From Thermorudis peleae (GTDB lineage Bacteria; Chloroflexota; Chloroflexia; Thermomicrobiales; Thermomicrobiaceae): DNA of 64,000 nucleotides. Numbering within the stretch: the first letter of the stretch is position 1; each line of letters opens with the position of its first letter. This document shows, in pieces, positions 30,806 to 37,784 of the stretch. Where the stretch lies: the NCBI RefSeq assembly GCF_000744775.1, contig NZ_JQMP01000001.1, forward strand, positions 62,001 through 126,000, given 5' to 3'. A program made the position numbers and the translations under genes. Below the pieces are notes generated by a model. The model searched no databases. It was not told the DNA's origin and was given only the letters and a program-made list of their open reading frames with translations.

Positions 30806-30839
30806 AGTATACGGAACAATCCTGAGAATTCTCTGAGAA
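30806..30839 (-). promoter_or_regulatory. Response-regulator promoter with tandem binding repeats
   Basis: Read on the minus strand, two TTCTCAG copies (complements of 30833-30839 and 30822-30828) are spaced 11 bp apart, one helical turn, and lie just upstream of a TATACT -10 box (complement of 30806-30811). A recognisable -35 is lacking. OmpR-family regulators bind such direct repeats, so self-activation is likely. Confidence 0.5.
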
Positions 30840-30920
30840 CCACTGGGATTGTCTTGCCTGCACAGGACTACTAGAATCGGCGTGAGCGGCATCGCGAGGA
30901 ACAAGAAAGGTGGAGGCAGG

Positions 30921-31661
30921 ATGGTCGTGCAGGAGCAGCGGGTGCACATTGATCCATTGAAGCCGCTGGCGGCTGAGCCACACACTGGTCATAACCGCTG
31001 GCATGAAGCCCTGACGCCAGTACTTGAGGTCGAGCCTGGTGTTCCAGTCGCCATCGAAACGCGCGATGCGTTCGATGCCCAGCTCACGCCCCAATCAACG
31101 GACGCCGACGTTGGTCAACTGCGGCTTGGACCCGTCCACCCTCTCACTGGGCCGATTTATGTCAAAGGGGCACAGCCGGGCGATCTTCTTGAGGTCAAGC
31201 TCTTGGCGATCGAGTGCGATCCTTGGCAACACTGGGGCTATACTGTCGAAGTGCCGGGATTCGGGTTCTTGCGGGATGTCTTCCCCGACCCCTACATTGT
31301 CCACTGGCACCTTGTTGGTGACTACGCTGAGTCGCCGCAGTTGCCTGGGGTACGCATTCGACGGGCACCGTTTCCTGGAATTATGGGAGTTGCGCCATCG
31401 CGCGAGTTGCGGGAGCGCATCACGGCCCGCGAAGCTGAGCTCGCACAACGCGGCGGCTTTGCGCTCCTGCCGGATCCAACGGATGCTGTACCGGCGAGCG
31501 GATCAGTTGCGACGGAGGGGCTGCGGACGATCGCGCCACGGGAGAATGCTGGCAATCTCGATATTAAGCAGCTGACTCCAGGCGCGAGCGTCTTTTTCCC
31601 CGTCTGGGTCGAGGGCGCTCTCTTCTCCACCGGTGACGTCCACTTTGCGCAAGGGAAGTGA
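30921..31661 (+). pseudogene. Acetamidase/formamidase, 5' part (interrupted by element)
   Basis: The 246-codon fragment matches the FmdA/AmdA family: VQEQRVHIDPLKP, TGHNRWHEALTPVLEVEPG, HPLTGPIYVKGAQPGDLLEVKLL, and PWQHWGYT, ending at FSTGDVHFAQG. In intact proteins this is followed by DxE and about 130 more residues. Here a stop comes two codons later because the 10.3-kb element entered at HFAQG. The ATG at 30921 has GGTGGAGG upstream. The enzyme hydrolyses formamide or acetamide to ammonia. The truncated chain lacks the C-terminal part, so it is probably inactive. The rest of the gene is at 41964-42374. Confidence 0.92.
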
Positions 31662-33237
31662 GCACAGTGCTGCTCAGCAGCCAGTCGAGCTGCACCCGCT
31701 CGTTGTCCAGCACCGTTACCCGCACTCGCAATAGTTCCAGGAGTGCGCGCCGCTCATCCGGCGTCGCCGCGTTCACGCCAAGGGCGACGTCGTGCGTCAG
31801 GGCCTCGATGAGTGTCTCCTCGTCTGGGACGTCGAGTGTCCCCAGTTCCCCGAGCAGTCGTTCGCGCTCGGTCGTCAGCGCCTGATACTGGTGGCCGAGT
31901 TCTCTCCGTTTGGCCGCAATCACCTCGGCAGGGAAGCCGTCCAAGGCCTGATCAAGGAGCTGGCTCAGCCGCCGCTGCACGTCCGCGAGTGCCGCCTCGA
32001 CGGCCTGGAGCCGATCGGTGATTCGTTCCCGCTCGGCAGCGACGCGGGCACGTTGGTCGGCAATCGCCGCACGCAACAGGTCACGATCGTGGAGCGGCGC
32101 AGTAACGGCCTGCCACACGGCTTCTTCCAGCCAGTCAGCGGGGTACCACGGGGCAACGGGGCAGGTGTCGAACCACGCGGAACCGGAGCGTGTTGGGCAC
32201 CGGTAGTACCGCTTGTGGCTCTGGTTGAAGGAGCCGACGAGAATGCGCCCGCAGGCGCAGGTGATCAGCCCGCGAAGCAGGTAGTCGAACCGTTTGCTGT
32301 TGCGTTGAGCGCGTGCCTTGCCCATATCCAGCGCCTCGTTCGCGATCTGCCAGAGCTCGGGCGTCACGATTGCGGGAGCGGGGGCAACGATCCAGTGCTC
32401 GGGGGCGACTGGCCGCGTCGTGATCGTCTCCGCTTCGGTTTTCACCCGTTTCGTCCGGCCGAACACCCACTGCCCCTTATAGAGGGGGTTGCGGATCATC
32501 TGCCGGATCGTCGTATCGTGCCAGACGCCGTTCACCGCAAAGGTTGTGTAGTTCAACTGCCGCCGTTGACTGGGCGTCGGGACACCCTCCTCGGTGAGGA
32601 GACGCGCAACGGCATGGGTCGAGCGGCGCTCAATCCCAATCAACCGGAAGATGCGCTCGACCACGGCTGCTTCCTGCGGCTCGATCTCGTAGCGTGATTC
32701 GCCCGGAATGTAGCGGTAGCCGTATGCCGGGCGTCCGCCGGAGAGGATGCCGCCACGCTCGGCCTTCGCGCGCTGGCCCATGACCGACCGCAATCGGATC
32801 TTCTCCCGCTCGTACTCGGCGAAGCTGAAGAGCTGGTGCTTGAGGAGCCGTCCTTCCGGCGTGTCGTCGACAGGCACCCGCACGTAATGGACACGGACAC
32901 CGTACCGCTTGAGTTGCTCTTCGAGCACGAGCGCCTTAGTGAGCGAGCGCGCAAAGCGGTCGAGATCCCAGACGAGGAGCACCTGGAAGCGCCGCTGGCG
33001 GGCAGCTTCGAGCATCGCTTGCAACCCGGGAAGATTCCAGTCAGCGCCAGAGGCATCGGCGTCGGCGCCGTCACGAAAGCGCAGATCATCGGGCAAGAGC
33101 CACCCGTGCTGCGCCGCGTACTCTTCGAGGCTCTGCGCTTGTGCGTAGAGGGAGAATCCGCGCTGGGCCTGGAACTGCCGGGAAACGCGCTCGTAGGTAG
33201 CGCACACCACAGGGGAATGAAGTGATAGACTAGTCAT
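31564..33237 (-). CDS. Large serine recombinase (integrase) of the element
   Basis: The 557-residue protein has the N-terminal resolvase domain with ATYERVS (catalytic Ser19) and LDRFARS, the recombinase domain with EYEREKIRLRS, RSTHAVARLLTEEGVPTP and IRNPLYKGQWVFGRT, a zinc ribbon (CACG ... YRCPTRS ... DTCP) and a C-terminal coiled coil. Such enzymes catalyse att-site integration. The start is ATG 33237, with AAAGGAGGT upstream; the longer frame is not used. The reading frame runs through the 14-bp att core (31641-31654) and ends in chromosomal DNA at 31564. The last 30 or so residues are therefore host-derived, and in the excised circle the tail would differ (see findings). Confidence 0.95.
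   Translation of the reverse strand: MTSLSLHSPVVCATYERVSRQFQAQRGFSLYAQAQSLEEYAAQHGWLLPDDLRFRDGADADASGADWNLPGLQAMLEAARQRRFQVLLVWDLDRFARSLTKALVLEEQLKRYGVRVHYVRVPVDDTPEGRLLKHQLFSFAEYEREKIRLRSVMGQRAKAERGGILSGGRPAYGYRYIPGESRYEIEPQEAAVVERIFRLIGIERRSTHAVARLLTEEGVPTPSQRRQLNYTTFAVNGVWHDTTIRQMIRNPLYKGQWVFGRTKRVKTEAETITTRPVAPEHWIVAPAPAIVTPELWQIANEALDMGKARAQRNSKRFDYLLRGLITCACGRILVGSFNQSHKRYYRCPTRSGSAWFDTCPVAPWYPADWLEEAVWQAVTAPLHDRDLLRAAIADQRARVAAERERITDRLQAVEAALADVQRRLSQLLDQALDGFPAEVIAAKRRELGHQYQALTTERERLLGELGTLDVPDEETLIEALTHDVALGVNAATPDERRALLELLRVRVTVLDNERVQLDWLLSSTVLTSLAQSGRHRWRRERPRPRRGKRRSRLESAA
31641..31654. repeat. Left attachment core of the integrative element
   Basis: The sequence CACTTTGCGCAAGG is repeated exactly at 41964-41977. 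It lies inside the formamidase frame at HFAQG and inside the recombinase frame. Flanking bases differ at once on both sides, so the crossover must be within these 14 bp. Confidence 0.9.
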
Positions 33238-33257
33238 TGAAACCTCCTTTACCTTTT

Positions 33258-33296
33258 GACGCCCCGCGTTGCCTCGCACGCACGGCGCGGGGCGTT
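33258..33296 (-). other. GC-rich hairpin in recombinase leader
   Basis: ACGCCCCGCG (33259-33268) and CGCGGGGCGT (33286-33295) form a perfect 10-bp stem with a 17-nt loop between the excisionase stop and the recombinase start. It may attenuate read-through into the recombinase. The stem is nearly the same as the chromosomal terminator at 42395-42432. Confidence 0.55.
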
Positions 33297-33301
33297 GTCC
33301 T

Positions 33302-33523
33302 TCACTGCTGTCCGTCTCGTGTTTCACCCTGCTTGAGAAACCGCTCGATCTCCGACAGCGGGATACGGTAGCCAGCAGCGTCCGAGCCGAGATAGACGGC
33401 GCGGATCTTCCCTTGCCGGATCCAGGTGCGGATTGTCGCCGGCTTGAGCTGTAGCATCGCCGCTGCTTGCTTGACGGTGATGAGTCGCTCTTCCACTGCT
33501 CGCCTCTCAATGACTGTCATCAT
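33302..33523 (-). CDS. Excisionase-like MerR/HTH_17 DNA-binding protein
   Basis: The 73-residue protein has a winged-helix excisionase-type motif: LITVKQAAAMLQLKPATIRTWIRQGKIRAVYL, then GYRIPLSEIERFLK. Small proteins of this type act as recombination directionality factors or as regulators of integrative elements. A GGAG site lies upstream of ATG 33523; the open frame extends further upstream (to 33622) through promoter DNA and is not used. It is directly upstream of the recombinase, in the same direction, which supports a role as its partner in excision. Confidence 0.75.
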   Translation of the reverse strand: MMTVIERRAVEERLITVKQAAAMLQLKPATIRTWIRQGKIRAVYLGSDAAGYRIPLSEIERFLKQGETRDGQQ

Positions 33524-33569
33524 CACCATCGCTCCGATCATAGCACGACGAGAGACCGCCAGAGATGCG

Positions 33570-33598
33570 TTGACAAAAACATACACAAATGATATGAT
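33570..33598 (+). promoter_or_regulatory. Consensus promoter for rightward element genes
   Basis: TTGACA at 33570-33575, 17-nt spacer, TATGAT at 33593-33598 (6/6 and 5/6). It points to the two small genes from 33755. It is the best sigma-70-type promoter in the element and lies in an unusually AT-rich stretch. Confidence 0.85.
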
Positions 33599-33624
33599 AC
33601 AGGAAGAGAATGACAGAAACAAAC

Positions 33625-33640
33625 TGATCGGAACCGATCA
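33625..33640. promoter_or_regulatory. Operator-like palindrome after element promoter
   Basis: TGATCGG and CCGATCA form 7-bp arms around a central AA, about 27 bp after the -10 box at 33593-33598. A repressor bound here would block initial transcription. A related but imperfect ATCGCTCCGAT lies at 33528-33538 next to the excisionase start. Confidence 0.5.
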
Positions 33641-33754
33641 TGATCCGCTCTCCACCAGCATTTCGCCGCAACTCATACCCCGCCGAGTTGGTCGGAAGAC
33701 ACCGAAGCCGCTGGGGACGTGTCCTGGCGGTCGGTCTGAAACGGAGTGGGAACC

Positions 33755-33997
33755 ATGGACGTGCGTGAACGAAAGCGGCTGCTCATGGATGTTGCGACGT
33801 ACTACGCCTGGCGCGGCTACGACGATGTCACCGTGTTTTTCGCCGCTCACCTGGCCGCCGAGGACGACCCAACCGGTCGCATGGCCCGGGTTGCGCTGGA
33901 GCTGTTCCAGGAGCGGCATGCGCTCACGGAAGATGAGGCTGCGCCGCTTCGTGCACTTGCACAGGCACTCGACCGAGCACGTGGTAGCCTGGCGTGA
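33755..33997 (+). CDS. Small hypothetical protein of the element
   Basis: The 80-residue protein is not recognised. It is mostly helical, with N-terminal basic residues (MDVRERKRLLMD) and Ala/Leu-rich amphipathic stretches such as LAQALDRARG. ATG 33755 has GGAGTGGG upstream. It is the first gene downstream of the promoter at 33570. Its location opposite to the recombinase module suggests a regulatory or early role, which is speculation. Confidence 0.6.
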   Translation: MDVRERKRLLMDVATYYAWRGYDDVTVFFAAHLAAEDDPTGRMARVALELFQERHALTEDEAAPLRALAQALDRARGSLA

Positions 33998-34019
33998 GGG
34001 CTGAAGGGAGAAACCAGCG

Positions 34020-34358
34020 ATGGACGTGGTCGAGATCCGCGACCGCCTGATCACGTTGTGTCTCGCCCCAGAGGACGCATTCTGCTTGGCCATGGCCTTG
34101 CGGGCAGCCGAGCTCAAGGCCGGCGATGCCAACACCAGCCTCTGGCTGACAACCGCCCGCAGCTGCCTCGAGGCCGCCGCCCTCGCTGCTGGTGCCTCCA
34201 GCCTCTGTCACCCCGCAAAGGCCGCACGGCTGTCGCTGTCAGCCTTGCGGGCCGGGCGCGTCCTTGATCCGGTCCCCCTCACCTTTGATGAGGAGCTCGT
34301 TCCACGCGCGGAGCCCGTGTTGGACACCGCTGCCGCGCATGCCGAGACTGAACGGTAA
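34020..34358 (+). CDS. Hypothetical helical protein of the element
   Basis: The 112-residue protein is not recognised. It starts at ATG 34020 after GAAGGGAG, 22 nt after the previous gene. It is Ala/Leu-rich and probably helical, with MALRAAELKAGDA and RSCLEAAALAAGA segments. Its 3' end overlaps the C-terminal tail of the leftward ParB-type gene on the opposite strand; the two frames cannot both be under full constraint there. Confidence 0.55.
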   Translation: MDVVEIRDRLITLCLAPEDAFCLAMALRAAELKAGDANTSLWLTTARSCLEAAALAAGASSLCHPAKAARLSLSALRAGRVLDPVPLTFDEELVPRAEPVLDTAAAHAETER

Positions 34359-34798
34359 CCCCCGAGTGTCTTCGCTGGCGGTGCGGTAGTGGCGTGCCCA
34401 GGTTCTTCATGTGAAGAACCTGGACACATGGCTTTGTTGTCACCACACCAGCGCATGGCGGTGACTTCATCAATCCCCGTCGCGCGCTCGACCAGCGTCG
34501 CACGCTCGTCCTCGTCACGTCGCTCGGCCGGGTAGCGCTTGCCGTCGAGACCGAGCACCTTCGGTGGCGGGGTGGCGTGTTCAGGTGTCTCATTTGAGAC
34601 ACCTGAACACTGCTGTTCCTCCTCACACCAGCGAGCGATTGTCCATTGGTCGATCCCCATCGCGCGTTCGATCATGGGGTAGCTCCACCCGAACTCGCGC
34701 CGCAGCCGGCGGACAAGGTCGCGTTGCTCATCGGTGGTCAGCTGACGCCGGGTGACGTTGAGCGCGAGCCGGAGCCGACACACGCGATCAAACGGCAC
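34208..34798 (-). CDS. ParB-type HTH protein, 5'-truncated, with tandem HTH units
   Basis: The 196-codon frame starts with LRLALNVTRRQLTTDEQRD, which in ParB-like proteins follows the N-terminal ParB domain; that domain is absent. It then has two similar units: IERAMGIDQWTIARWC and VERATGIDEVTAMRWC, each a helix-turn-helix followed by a short linker with a coding palindrome, then LGLDGKRYPA in unit 1. The C-terminal tail after TLGGYR is antisense to the 34020-34358 gene and probably not native. The start is GTG 34798 with no good ribosome site. It may be a decayed or chimeric gene. The HTH units remain intact, so DNA binding is possible. Confidence 0.55.
   Translation of the reverse strand: MPFDRVCRLRLALNVTRRQLTTDEQRDLVRRLRREFGWSYPMIERAMGIDQWTIARWCEEEQQCSGVSNETPEHATPPPKVLGLDGKRYPAERRDEDERATLVERATGIDEVTAMRWCGDNKAMCPGSSHEEPGHATTAPPAKTLGGYRSVSACAAAVSNTGSARGTSSSSKVRGTGSRTRPARKADSDSRAAFAG
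34394..34427. repeat. Coding palindrome A in ParB-type gene
   Basis: Arms of 16 bp (34394-34409 and 34412-34427) around TG, with one mismatch; the inner 12 bp (CCAGGTTCTTCA / TGAAGAACCTGG) are perfect. It lies at the linker of HTH unit 2. Confidence 0.95.
34577..34610. repeat. Coding palindrome B in ParB-type gene
   Basis: Perfect 16-bp arms (GTGTTCAGGTGTCTCA at 34577-34592; its complement at 34595-34610) around TT. It lies at the same place in HTH unit 1 as palindrome A does in unit 2, but with a different sequence. Confidence 0.95.
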
Positions 34799-34880
34799 CG
34801 CCGCCGCCTATGCGCTGCGACGGCTTCGCCGTGCGCGGCCTGACCTGCATGCGCGGGTGCTGGCGGGGGAACTCTCACCC
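34788..34880 (+). pseudogene. Fragment of a conserved helical phage-type protein
   Basis: On the plus strand this stretch encodes YALRRLRRARPDLHARVLAGELSPH, a recognisable piece of small proteins common in phages and elements (usually followed by AAxxEAGFRK). Here the following residues diverge (PRLPHRQ), and upstream it overlaps the opposite-strand ParB-type gene, so only a fragment remains. It suggests past recombination at this point. Confidence 0.4.
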
Positions 34881-35130
34881 CACCCACGGCTTCCCCATCG
34901 CCAAACAAGCCTCACTAGCCCCCAGCAAAAGGTTTTCGTCGAAAAAATCGGTTTTCCCAAAAAATTGCCAATTTTGAACGGAAAATTTCCGAGGTGGGGG
35001 CGCGGGTCTCAGACGGCCAGCCGTGAAGATTTCGACCCCCTATCCCCCTTCCCCGTCTATGGCCGCCGTCCAGGAGATACGAGCAGTCAGCAAGCAGCGT
35101 GCTCGAGACAGCGCCACGTTATCCCAACGA
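34881..35130. other. AT-rich gene-free stretch with dyads, possible element origin
   Basis: This stretch has no supported gene. Bases 34925-34992 are much richer in A/T than the rest of the element and contain two short perfect dyads, TTTTCG-T-CGAAAA (34933-34945) and CGGAAA-A-TTTCCG (34979-34991). It lies between the ParB-type gene and the replication operon, a usual place for an origin. No iterons are evident. Confidence 0.3.
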
Positions 35131-35547
35131 TCACGCACCACTCGAGTGGTGATCAGAGAGTGGCGAGTCGGACGAGAGAAGCGGAGCGAGAAAGCGGTAG
35201 GCCTGATGGCACCGATGGTAAACCGTCCCGTACGAGCAACCGAGATCCATCGCGGCGAGCTGCCGCCGTGTCGTGAGACTGTGGCGCAACCGCCATCGAC
35301 GATCAGCATACTCAGTCGCCCACGGGAACAGGTGGACGAGCGCCACGGTCTCGTAGAGCGCCTGGTCGTACTGGCGCAGTGCGGCGAGTGCGCGATCGAT
35401 GTCAGCACGCTGTACGGCAGCACGCAAGGCGAGCGGCTCGAACCGGCTGCCGCGTCCCCGCCGGCGCACTGGCCGGTCGAGTGAACGGCCACGTGCGTCG
35501 AGTTCCTCATATCGTTCAAGCAGCGCCTCGACGTCCGACGGTCTCAC
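35131..35547 (-). CDS. Sigma-region-4/RinA-like HTH protein
   Basis: The 138-residue protein begins DVEALLERYEELDARG and ends with a helix-turn-helix, RRQLAAMDLGCSYGTVYHRCHQAYRFL, like the phage late-transcription activators of the RinA/ArpU type and sigma-70 region 4. GTG 35547 is chosen because AGGAACGGGGG is close upstream; the frame can extend to GTG 35613 with no ribosome site. It is at the end of the leftward replication operon, as these activators often are in phages and phage satellites. Confidence 0.6.
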   Translation of the reverse strand: MRPSDVEALLERYEELDARGRSLDRPVRRRGRGSRFEPLALRAAVQRADIDRALAALRQYDQALYETVALVHLFPWATEYADRRWRLRHSLTTRRQLAAMDLGCSYGTVYHRCHQAYRFLAPLLSSDSPLSDHHSSGA

Positions 35548-35603
35548 AATCCCCCCGTTCCTAACAGAAAGCGGAGCGGCCACATCGAGCCGCCCCGCCA
35601 AGA

Positions 35604-36194
35604 TTACGTCCACTTCGCAAGGAATTCTTCGAGCTCCTGCAGCCAGCGGTCGAGCTTTGACGGGTTGATGTACCCGTGACCACGCTCGGTGACAAACTCG
35701 TGCCAGTGCTGCGGCCAGTCCGTCGGGACGTCCCAGCCGACCTCGGCGAGCAGGCGCACGAGACGGTCATTCGCTTCTTTGGCGCGCTGGAGCGCGTCGG
35801 CGAGTTCACGCACGGCCTCAGCATAGTGCGGTGCCAGCGCTGCCCATTTCCGCCGGCGGTTTTCCCTCTCGAGTCGTCGGGCCTCCTCTTCGAGGTAGCG
35901 CTTCGCTTGACTGAGTCGCTCCAGCCGACTCGGGAACTCCGCGAGCGTGCGCTCGGCCTGCTCGAGCTCGGCTCGGGCGGCGGCGAGTTCCTCTGCGACG
36001 TCCTCACCGGCGAGTTGGCGCACCTCGAGTGCCGTGGTGCGCTGGCTGAGCGCATCGCGCTGCTCGACGAGCCGGTGCCGTGTCTCGCCGGCCGCGAAGA
36101 TCTCGCTCTCGATCTCGCCCAGCCGGCGCCGTACGGCGATGAGTTCAGGAAGGTCTTCGTATACGAAGGTCTCGGCACGCTTGAGCTTCGCCAT
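35604..36194 (-). CDS. Coiled-coil hypothetical protein
   Basis: The 196-residue protein is not recognised. Residues about 20-145 are strongly predicted to form a coiled coil (heptad-rich Leu/Glu/Arg such as LAAARAELEQAERTLAEF and LEEEARRLERENRRR). It ends in a more compact region with WDVPTDWPQHWHEFVTERG. ATG 36194 lies 4 nt after the previous gene. A scaffold or nucleoid-associated role in the replication operon is possible but not shown. Confidence 0.7.
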   Translation of the reverse strand: MAKLKRAETFVYEDLPELIAVRRRLGEIESEIFAAGETRHRLVEQRDALSQRTTALEVRQLAGEDVAEELAAARAELEQAERTLAEFPSRLERLSQAKRYLEEEARRLERENRRRKWAALAPHYAEAVRELADALQRAKEANDRLVRLLAEVGWDVPTDWPQHWHEFVTERGHGYINPSKLDRWLQELEEFLAKWT

Positions 36195-36198
36195 CGGT

Positions 36199-36693
36199 CT
36201 ACCGTCCTTTCACCATCCGGAACTCGATCGTCGGTCTGTGTTGCGCCCACGCCGGCACAGAGCGTGGCCGTCCGCTGTCCTGCGTCCGTCCCACCGTCAC
36301 GAGCGGCCGCTTCCGGCGCGCACGCAGCTTCGCGAGCCGGAACCGCCACAGCTGCCGCGCGAGATACTCACCGAGCAGGTCAGCGCGCTGCTCGCTCTGC
36401 CGGTACCCGAGCCGGGCAATTGCCAGATGCCCGAACTCGTGACAGACCGTGTTCTCGATCTGCGCGGCGTCCCAAGGGAGATCGGCTCGCAGGACGATCG
36501 TGGACCGGGTCGGGTCTGCGCCACCGCGGAGTGGGACAGGGGAGACATAATCTCCCGCTGACGGAGTCTTGCGCACGAACTCGACGACGACAGCGAGGCC
36601 AAGCAGTTCGGCAAGGTCGTCGCAAAGCTGCCACGCGGTTCGCCGGAGCCAGACCGGCACGTCCTTGTCTGGTACGACTGCATAGCGTTCCAT
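36199..36693 (-). CDS. HExxH metalloprotease-like protein
   Basis: The 164-residue protein has a zinc-binding HEFGH motif (ENTVCHEFGHLAIARLGY) near residue 87, with a possible third ligand in the following helix. The N-terminal part has SPVPLRG and ADPTRSTIVLRADLP. Domains of this type include ImmA/IrrE-like peptidases, which cleave phage/element repressors, and SprT-like proteins. The HEFGH core is certain; the substrate is not. It lies 3 nt after the nuclease gene in the operon. Confidence 0.65.
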   Translation of the reverse strand: MERYAVVPDKDVPVWLRRTAWQLCDDLAELLGLAVVVEFVRKTPSAGDYVSPVPLRGGADPTRSTIVLRADLPWDAAQIENTVCHEFGHLAIARLGYRQSEQRADLLGEYLARQLWRFRLAKLRARRKRPLVTVGRTQDSGRPRSVPAWAQHRPTIEFRMVKGR

Positions 36694-36696
36694 CGG

Positions 36697-37479
36697 TCAC
36701 CTCCATTCGACGCATCGTGTGGCACGGCACTGGTTCTCGGGCGAGACAGGCGGGCCGCGACCGCGCGCGTCCACCTGGCCAACCGGATCGTCGTCGGCGC
36801 ACGGCAGCGGCTGCAGGAGCTGCTCAGCGTGGAGGGCGCGGTAGAGAGCGAGCGCGGCACGGAACCCGTAGCGTGCGCGCTCGAGATCCACGCGGTACGC
36901 ACGGTAGGTGTCGTCTCGGAGCTGGACGACTACGCCATGCTCGACCGTCTCGCCGGTCATCTCCTCGACCGCCCTGGCGTAGGCGCCGAGCTGGAGCGCG
37001 TGCTCTGGCCAGACCCCACCGGTCTTCCAGTCGAGTACGGCGAGCGCCCCGTCCGGCGTCCTCGCCACGAGGTCACAGGTGCCGGCATAGCCGTCCGTGT
37101 CGGACAGGATGAGGTACTCGTGTGCCAGTGGCTCGAGGCCGAACGTGTCGAGCACGGCGGTGGCAACCGGATCGCGTGCCGGCGACGCGATGCGGCCGTG
37201 CCGCGCGGAACCACGCGCTGCCGCGCGGTCGCGGAGCCGCTCTGGTTCGCTCTGTGCGTAGGCCAGTGCGGCCGCGAGTTCCCCTTGTGTGATCGGCTCG
37301 CGACCGGACAGGTAGGCGGCAACAGCGTCGAGCGCGACCCGGGCCGCCCACGGGGCGATCGCGGGCTTGGCCACGACGGCGAGCACGCTCGTGACGCTGA
37401 GGTACAGCTTCCCATCGATGCGGTAGTACCGCGTGCCGTGGATGTTCAGGCGCTCACCCTCTCTCAGTGGCAACTGCAT
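36697..37479 (-). CDS. PD-(D/E)XK (Cas4/RecB-like) nuclease
   Basis: The 260-residue protein contains the RecB-family nuclease motifs: YAGTCDLVAR (catalytic Asp), AVLDWKTGG (D...ExK-type with Lys) and LQLGAYARAVEEM (QxxxY motif). The N-terminal part has a helix-rich region with RYYRIDGKLYLSVTSVLA. No Fe-S Cys cluster is present, so it is closer to phage exonucleases than to Cas4. ATG 37479 has GGAAAGGA upstream; the gene overlaps its neighbour by 16 nt. Likely role: DNA end processing in element replication or recombination. Confidence 0.8.
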   Translation of the reverse strand: MQLPLREGERLNIHGTRYYRIDGKLYLSVTSVLAVVAKPAIAPWAARVALDAVAAYLSGREPITQGELAAALAYAQSEPERLRDRAAARGSARHGRIASPARDPVATAVLDTFGLEPLAHEYLILSDTDGYAGTCDLVARTPDGALAVLDWKTGGVWPEHALQLGAYARAVEEMTGETVEHGVVVQLRDDTYRAYRVDLERARYGFRAALALYRALHAEQLLQPLPCADDDPVGQVDARGRGPPVSPENQCRATRCVEWR

Positions 37480-37784
37480 GCGGGCTGTCCTTTCCCGTGA
37501 CTGTTCGGCGTGACGCGCCGCGCGAGCGTCCAAATCGCACGCTCTTCGACCGACCAGAGTGCCTCCGGATCGGGGAGCAGAGAGCGCGCGTTGATCGTTG
37601 CGAGCAGGGCGCGTTTCCTGTGATAGAGCTTCGTGAGTTTGATTTCGAGCGTGCTCACGGTCCTGCGGTCCTGCTCGGTTGGTTGCCGCCGGCACAACGC
37701 CGATCGGAGTGACAAGAGTTCTCGCGACAAATGGTTGATTTGTTGCTGGGTCGCGACGAGCTCGGCGAAGCGTGCGTCCGTCAC
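37464..37784 (-). CDS. Small helical hypothetical protein
   Basis: The 106-residue protein is not recognised. It is helical with a probable coiled coil (VATQQQINHLSRELLSLRSAL and LEIKLTKLYHRKRALLATI). The GTG start at 37784 follows AGGAGAGGGG and overlaps the VRR-NUC stop (GTGA). Its end overlaps the PD-(D/E)XK start by 16 nt, so it belongs to a tightly coupled set. Confidence 0.6.
   Translation of the reverse strand: MTDARFAELVATQQQINHLSRELLSLRSALCRRQPTEQDRRTVSTLEIKLTKLYHRKRALLATINARSLLPDPEALWSVEERAIWTLARRVTPNSHGKGQPACSCH

Noticed and set aside
30849-30920. TTG start extending the formamidase by 24 residues
   Set aside because: The added residues do not fit the family, and ATG 30921 has a good GGTGGAGG site.
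31792-32697. A 301-codon plus-strand frame
   Set aside because: It is antisense to the recombinase gene, whose domains and ribosome site are clear; the frame is a GC-codon shadow.
35676-37112. A 478-codon plus-strand frame across the element
   Set aside because: It is antisense to four minus-strand genes with nuclease and HExxH motifs and shows Arg-rich low-complexity translation.
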